Below, piece by piece: positions 32,537 to 35,402 of a stretch of 35,402 nt of DNA. The first letter of the stretch is position 1, and each line of letters opens with the position of its first letter. The notes under the pieces were generated by a model that worked only from the letters and a program-made list of their open reading frames with translations, ran no database searches and was not told where the DNA came from. The translations under genes and the position numbers were made by a program. The DNA is from Catenulispora sp. (GTDB lineage: Bacteria; Actinomycetota; Actinomycetes; Streptomycetales; Catenulisporaceae), in assembly GCA_013362315.1 (NCBI GenBank), contig JABFWL010000345.1, positions 1 to 35,402 of the forward strand. The letters are read 5' to 3'.

Positions 32537-33816
32537 CCCCCATGACCCCCATGGCCATCCCGAACAGCCCGCCGAGTCCGCTCGACCCGCCGCCGCGCCT
32601 GCTGATGGGCCCCGGGCCGGTCAACGCCCATCCCCGGGTCCTGCGTGCGCTGTCCACCCCGCTGATCGGCCAGTACGACCCGGTGATGACCGGCTACATG
32701 TCCGAGACCTCCGCGCTTTACCGGCAGGTCTTCGACACCGGCAACGAGCAGACGCTGCTGGTGGACGGCACCGCGCGGGCCGGCATCGAGGCCGCGCTGG
32801 TCTGCCTGCTCGTGCCCGGGGAACGAGTCCTGGTGCCGATCTTCGGGCGCTTCGGACACCTGCTGGCCGAGATCGCCTCGCGGGCGGGCGCCGAGGTGCA
32901 CACCATCGAGACGCCCTGGGGCACCGTGTTCGATCCCGAAGCCGTCGTGGCGGCCGTTCGCAGGGTCCGGCCTCGAGTGCTCGCGATGGTGCACGGCGAC
33001 ACCTCCACCACCATGCTCCAGCCGCTCGACGGGCTGGGAGAGATCTGCGCCGAACTCGACGTGCTGCTGTACGCCGACGTGACCGCGAGCCTGGGCGGCA
33101 ACCACTTCGCGGCCGACGCGTGGGGGATCGACGCGGCCACGGCGGGTCTGCAGAAATGCCTCGGCGGCCCCTCGGGCACCGCGCCGGCCACCTTCTCGCC
33201 CCGCGCGGTCGCGGCGATCACCGCGCGTCGGCAGGTTGAGGCCGGACTGCGCGAGGACGGCGACGAGGAGAACGCACTGCGCATCGGTTCCAACTACTTC
33301 GACCTGGCCATGGTCTTCGACTATTGGGGCCCGAGACGGCTCAACCACCACACCGAGGCGACCAGCGCGCTCTACGCTGCCCGCGAGTGCGCCGCCGTCC
33401 TGCTCGACGAGGGCATGAAGGAGGCCGTCGAACGTCATCGGCTGCACGGCTGCGCGATGGCCGCCGGAGTGCGCGGACTCGGTCTGGAAGTCTTCGGCGA
33501 CCAGGAGCACCGGATGAACAACGTCGTCGGCGTGCTGATCCCGGACGGCGTGGGCGACGCGGCGGTGCGCGCGGCGCTGCTGGCGGACTACGGCATCGAG
33601 ATCGGCACGTCCTTCGGCCCGCTGCGCGGCCGGATCTGGCGGATCGGGACCATGGGCTACAACGCCCGCAAGGACGCGGTGCTCACCACGCTCGCGGCGC
33701 TCGAACAGGTGCTGCGCGGCGCGGGCGCGAAGGTCGTCGCGGGCGGGGGAGTGTCGGCCGCGCATGAGGTCTATCAGGACGATCAGGACGGCGCGCGGCA
33801 GGGGGCCGCGCTGTGA
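32533..33816 (+). CDS. pucG: (S)-ureidoglycine-glyoxylate aminotransferase (PucG-like)
   Basis: A 427-residue fold-type I PLP enzyme of the class V group. It matches PucG closely in the segments 'LLMGPGPVNAHPRVLRAL', 'GTARAGIEAAL', 'VPIFGRFGHLLAEIA', 'ETPWGTVFDPE', 'AMVHGDTSTTMLQPL', the PLP-lysine region 'GLQKCLGGPSGTAPAT' (Lys208), 'SNYFDLAMVFDYW', 'RRLNHHTEATSALYA' and 'FGPLRGRIWRIGTMGYN'. PucG moves the amino group of ureidoglycine to glyoxylate, giving oxalurate and glycine in purine breakdown. ATG at 32533 overlaps the preceding stop; in-frame ATGs at 32542 and 32551 follow because of a repeated ATGACCCCC. A generic alanine-glyoxylate aminotransferase is the alternative but fits less well. 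Confidence 0.9.
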   Translation: MTPMTPMAIPNSPPSPLDPPPRLLMGPGPVNAHPRVLRALSTPLIGQYDPVMTGYMSETSALYRQVFDTGNEQTLLVDGTARAGIEAALVCLLVPGERVLVPIFGRFGHLLAEIASRAGAEVHTIETPWGTVFDPEAVVAAVRRVRPRVLAMVHGDTSTTMLQPLDGLGEICAELDVLLYADVTASLGGNHFAADAWGIDAATAGLQKCLGGPSGTAPATFSPRAVAAITARRQVEAGLREDGDEENALRIGSNYFDLAMVFDYWGPRRLNHHTEATSALYAARECAAVLLDEGMKEAVERHRLHGCAMAAGVRGLGLEVFGDQEHRMNNVVGVLIPDGVGDAAVRAALLADYGIEIGTSFGPLRGRIWRIGTMGYNARKDAVLTTLAALEQVLRGAGAKVVAGGGVSAAHEVYQDDQDGARQGAAL

Positions 33817-35054
33817 GCGCGCGCACCGTGCTCGAACGCTGCGACGAGCTGGCCGCGGTCTCCGCCCTCCCGGACGGCTACGTCGAGCGGACCTACCTGA
33901 CCGTGGAACACAAGGCCGCCAACGCGTTGACGGCCACCTGGATGACCGAGGCCGGCATGGACGGCACCTGGCAGGACGCGGCCGGCAACGTCTGCGGACG
34001 GCTGGAGGGCGAACGGCCCGGCCTTCCGGCGCTGCTGCTCGGCTCGCACCTGGACACCGTCCCGCAGGCGGGCCGGTATGACGGCATCCTCGGCGTGATG
34101 ATCGCGATCGAGGTGGTGGCGCGGATCGCCGCGAGCGGCGCGGCGTTGCCCTTCGCCCTGGAGGTCGTCGGGTTCGGCGACGAGGAGGGCACCCGCTTCG
34201 GCACGACGCTGCTCGGCAGCCGCGCCCTGGCCGGCACCTGGGACCCGGCGTGGTGCGGGCTCCTCGACGCCGACGGCGTGAGCCTGCGCCAGGCCTGCGC
34301 GGCGTTCGGTCTCGACCCGGACGCGGTCGGCCGGGCCGCGCGGCGCCCCGAGGACGTGATCGGCTATCTCGAGGCGCACATCGAGCAGGGGCCGGTGCTC
34401 GAGCAGCGCGGCCGGCCGCTCGGCCTCGTGACCTCCATCGCCGGCGCCCGCAGAATGCTGGTCACCGTCACCGGACGAGCCGCACACGCAGGGACGCCGT
34501 ACAGACTCCGCCGGGACGCGCTGGCCGGGGTGAGCGAGGCGATCCTGGCCATCGAGTCCCTCGCCCCGGAGCTCGGGCTGATCGCCACGGTCGGCCGGGT
34601 CGGCGCGCAGCCCGGCGCGGTCAACGTCGTGGCGGGCTCGGCCACCTTCAGTCTCGACGTCCGCGCCGCCTGCGACCCACAGCGCGATGCCGGCCTCGAG
34701 ACGCTGCTGGCGGAAGTGGGCCGGATCTGTACGCGGCGCGAGCTGAGCCTGAGCGTCGAGCACACCCACGCCGCAGAAACCGTGCACTGCGATCCCGCCA
34801 TGACGGCGGTGCTGGCGCGGGGGATCGCGGCTACCGGAGACCCCGCCGCGCTCGAGCTGTTCTCCCCGCCCGGCCACGACGCGATGGCCGTCGCCGCGCT
34901 CACCGGCGTCGGCATGCTCTTCATCCGCTGTGCCGGCGGAGTCAGCCACCACCCCGAGGAGTCCGTTCTCGAAGCCGATGTGGCACTCGCGATCGACGCG
35001 ATGCACGCCGCCGTCCTCAGTCTCGCCGAGGGGTACGGAACACTGGCCGCATGA
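33813..35054 (+). CDS. M20 family amidohydrolase, allantoate amidohydrolase-like
   Basis: A 413-residue dinuclear metal hydrolase of the AllC/HyuC group. Metal ligands are visible in 'LLGSHLDTVPQAGRYDGILG', 'GFGDEEGTRFG', 'EAHIEQGPVLEQRG' and 'GGVSHHPEESV'; the dimerisation domain lies between, around 'VTVTGRAAHAGTPYRLRRDA'. Group members release ammonia and CO2 from allantoate, ureidoglycine or ureidoglycolate, or hydrolyse N-carbamoyl amino acids. Next to a PucG-like gene, allantoate or a related ureide is the likely substrate (inference); with the racemase at 23816, N-carbamoyl amino acids are the alternative. The start overlaps the pucG stop as GTGA. Its stop overlaps the first ATG of a 17-bp repeat array. 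Confidence 0.9.
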   Translation: MSARTVLERCDELAAVSALPDGYVERTYLTVEHKAANALTATWMTEAGMDGTWQDAAGNVCGRLEGERPGLPALLLGSHLDTVPQAGRYDGILGVMIAIEVVARIAASGAALPFALEVVGFGDEEGTRFGTTLLGSRALAGTWDPAWCGLLDADGVSLRQACAAFGLDPDAVGRAARRPEDVIGYLEAHIEQGPVLEQRGRPLGLVTSIAGARRMLVTVTGRAAHAGTPYRLRRDALAGVSEAILAIESLAPELGLIATVGRVGAQPGAVNVVAGSATFSLDVRAACDPQRDAGLETLLAEVGRICTRRELSLSVEHTHAAETVHCDPAMTAVLARGIAATGDPAALELFSPPGHDAMAVAALTGVGMLFIRCAGGVSHHPEESVLEADVALAIDAMHAAVLSLAEGYGTLAA

Positions 35055-35101
35055 ACGAGGTACCGATATGAAGCCGGTGCCGATATGAACCCGGTGCCCA
35101 T
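35051..35101 (+). repeat. Three 17-bp tandem repeats creating mini-cistrons before rpiR
   Basis: ATGAACGAGGTACCGAT, ATGAAGCCGGTGCCGAT and ATGAACCCGGTGCCCAT follow directly at 35051, 35068 and 35085. The first two units encode MNEVPI-stop and MKPVPI-stop; each stop overlaps the next ATG (ATATGA). The third opens the RpiR gene with MNPVPI. The first ATG overlaps the preceding gene's stop. Confidence 0.85.
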
Positions 35102-35402
35102 CGGGCAGCGCATCGACCGCCAGTACGCCGCGCTGTCCCCGCAGGAGCAGCGCGCCGCCGACGTGGTGCTCGACCGGCTCGACGATCTCGCGGTGTACAG
35201 CGCCTCGGAGATCGCCCAGCTGGCCGGCGTGTCCAAGGCCACCGTCTCCCGGCTGGTGCGCCGCCTGGGCTACGAGGACTTCGCCCAGGTCCGGGCCCAG
35301 GCCAGGCTGCTGCGCGGGCTCGGCTCGCCGATGGGCGCGTCGGCCCCGGCCGGGTCCGGCGCCGACCCGCTGGCCGCCCACCTGGCCGCCGAACAGCGCA
35401 AC
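35085..35402 (+). CDS. MurR/RpiR family transcriptional regulator (3' end outside window)
   Basis: The first 106 residues of a regulator that runs off the right edge. The N-terminal HTH_6 domain is clear: 'IDRQYAALSPQEQRAADVVL' (about 8-27), then 'YSASEIAQLAGVSKATVSRL' (recognition helix) and 'VRRLGYEDFAQVRAQARL'. A SIS domain would be expected beyond the window. The ATG at 35085 is the third of three repeated start regions. As the last visible gene of the cluster it is a likely regulator of it. RpiR-type IolR is known to bind GGAA-N6-TTCC, which resembles the GAAA-N6-TTTC sites at 24569, 27322 and 27354. Confidence 0.88.
   Translation, partial: MNPVPIGQRIDRQYAALSPQEQRAADVVLDRLDDLAVYSASEIAQLAGVSKATVSRLVRRLGYEDFAQVRAQARLLRGLGSPMGASAPAGSGADPLAAHLAAEQRN

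Noticed and set aside
1-35402. tRNA, rRNA, insertion sequence, integrase or CRISPR elements
   Set aside because: I looked for repeat-spacer patterns, transposase motifs and RNA gene sequences and saw none.

Overview
The window is very GC-rich and strongly biased to G or C at third codon positions. It uses many GTG starts and is packed with ATGA/GTGA stop-start overlaps. Together with the gene content (rhamnose genes of the actinobacterial type, OpuC-type transporters, many one-component regulators) this suggests an actinomycete chromosome, of the Streptomyces/Catenulispora kind. That placement is inferred from style, not from a marker gene. I see no rRNA, tRNA, insertion sequence, phage gene or CRISPR array.

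Region A (1-13016) is a plant-glycoside and L-rhamnose block. A GH78 alpha-L-rhamnosidase (minus strand, cut by the left edge) diverges from an MFS transporter. Then come a TetR repressor and a GH3 beta-glucosidase, divergently transcribed across a clear promoter/operator. A LacI repressor diverges from rhaI-rhaEW-rhaB, which takes L-rhamnose to dihydroxyacetone phosphate and lactate. Similar 12-bp palindromes lie in front of the rhamnosidase, lacI and rhaI, so the three units probably form one LacI regulon.

Region B (13017-15575) holds an unrecognised two-helix membrane protein, a small ABM-fold protein and a divergent LysR regulator.

Region C (15588-21488) pairs a histidine/phenylalanine ammonia-lyase family protein with a divergent operon: IclR regulator, OpuC-type ATPase, two permeases and a lipoprotein binding protein. 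The lyase has Gly-Thr-Gly where the family builds its MIO cofactor from Ala-Ser-Gly. The binding protein has its two halves in swapped order compared with the usual OpuC/ProX-type protein, as in a circular permutation.

Region D (21555 to the right edge) is a long nitrogen-compound cluster: GntR, NCS1 permease, hydantoin/allantoin-type racemase, acetamidase/formamidase, CMP/dCMP-type deaminase, TIM-barrel isomerase-like protein, an ABC importer with two permeases, an AtzH-amidase fusion, a PucG-like ureidoglycine-glyoxylate aminotransferase, an M20 allantoate-type amidohydrolase and an RpiR regulator (cut by the right edge). It resembles the ureide part of Klebsiella hpx purine catabolism, but no allantoinase is visible and three extra enzymes are present. 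Three GAAA-N6-TTTC palindromes precede its internal transcription units. The RpiR gene is preceded by a 17-bp tandem repeat that makes two six-codon mini-cistrons.
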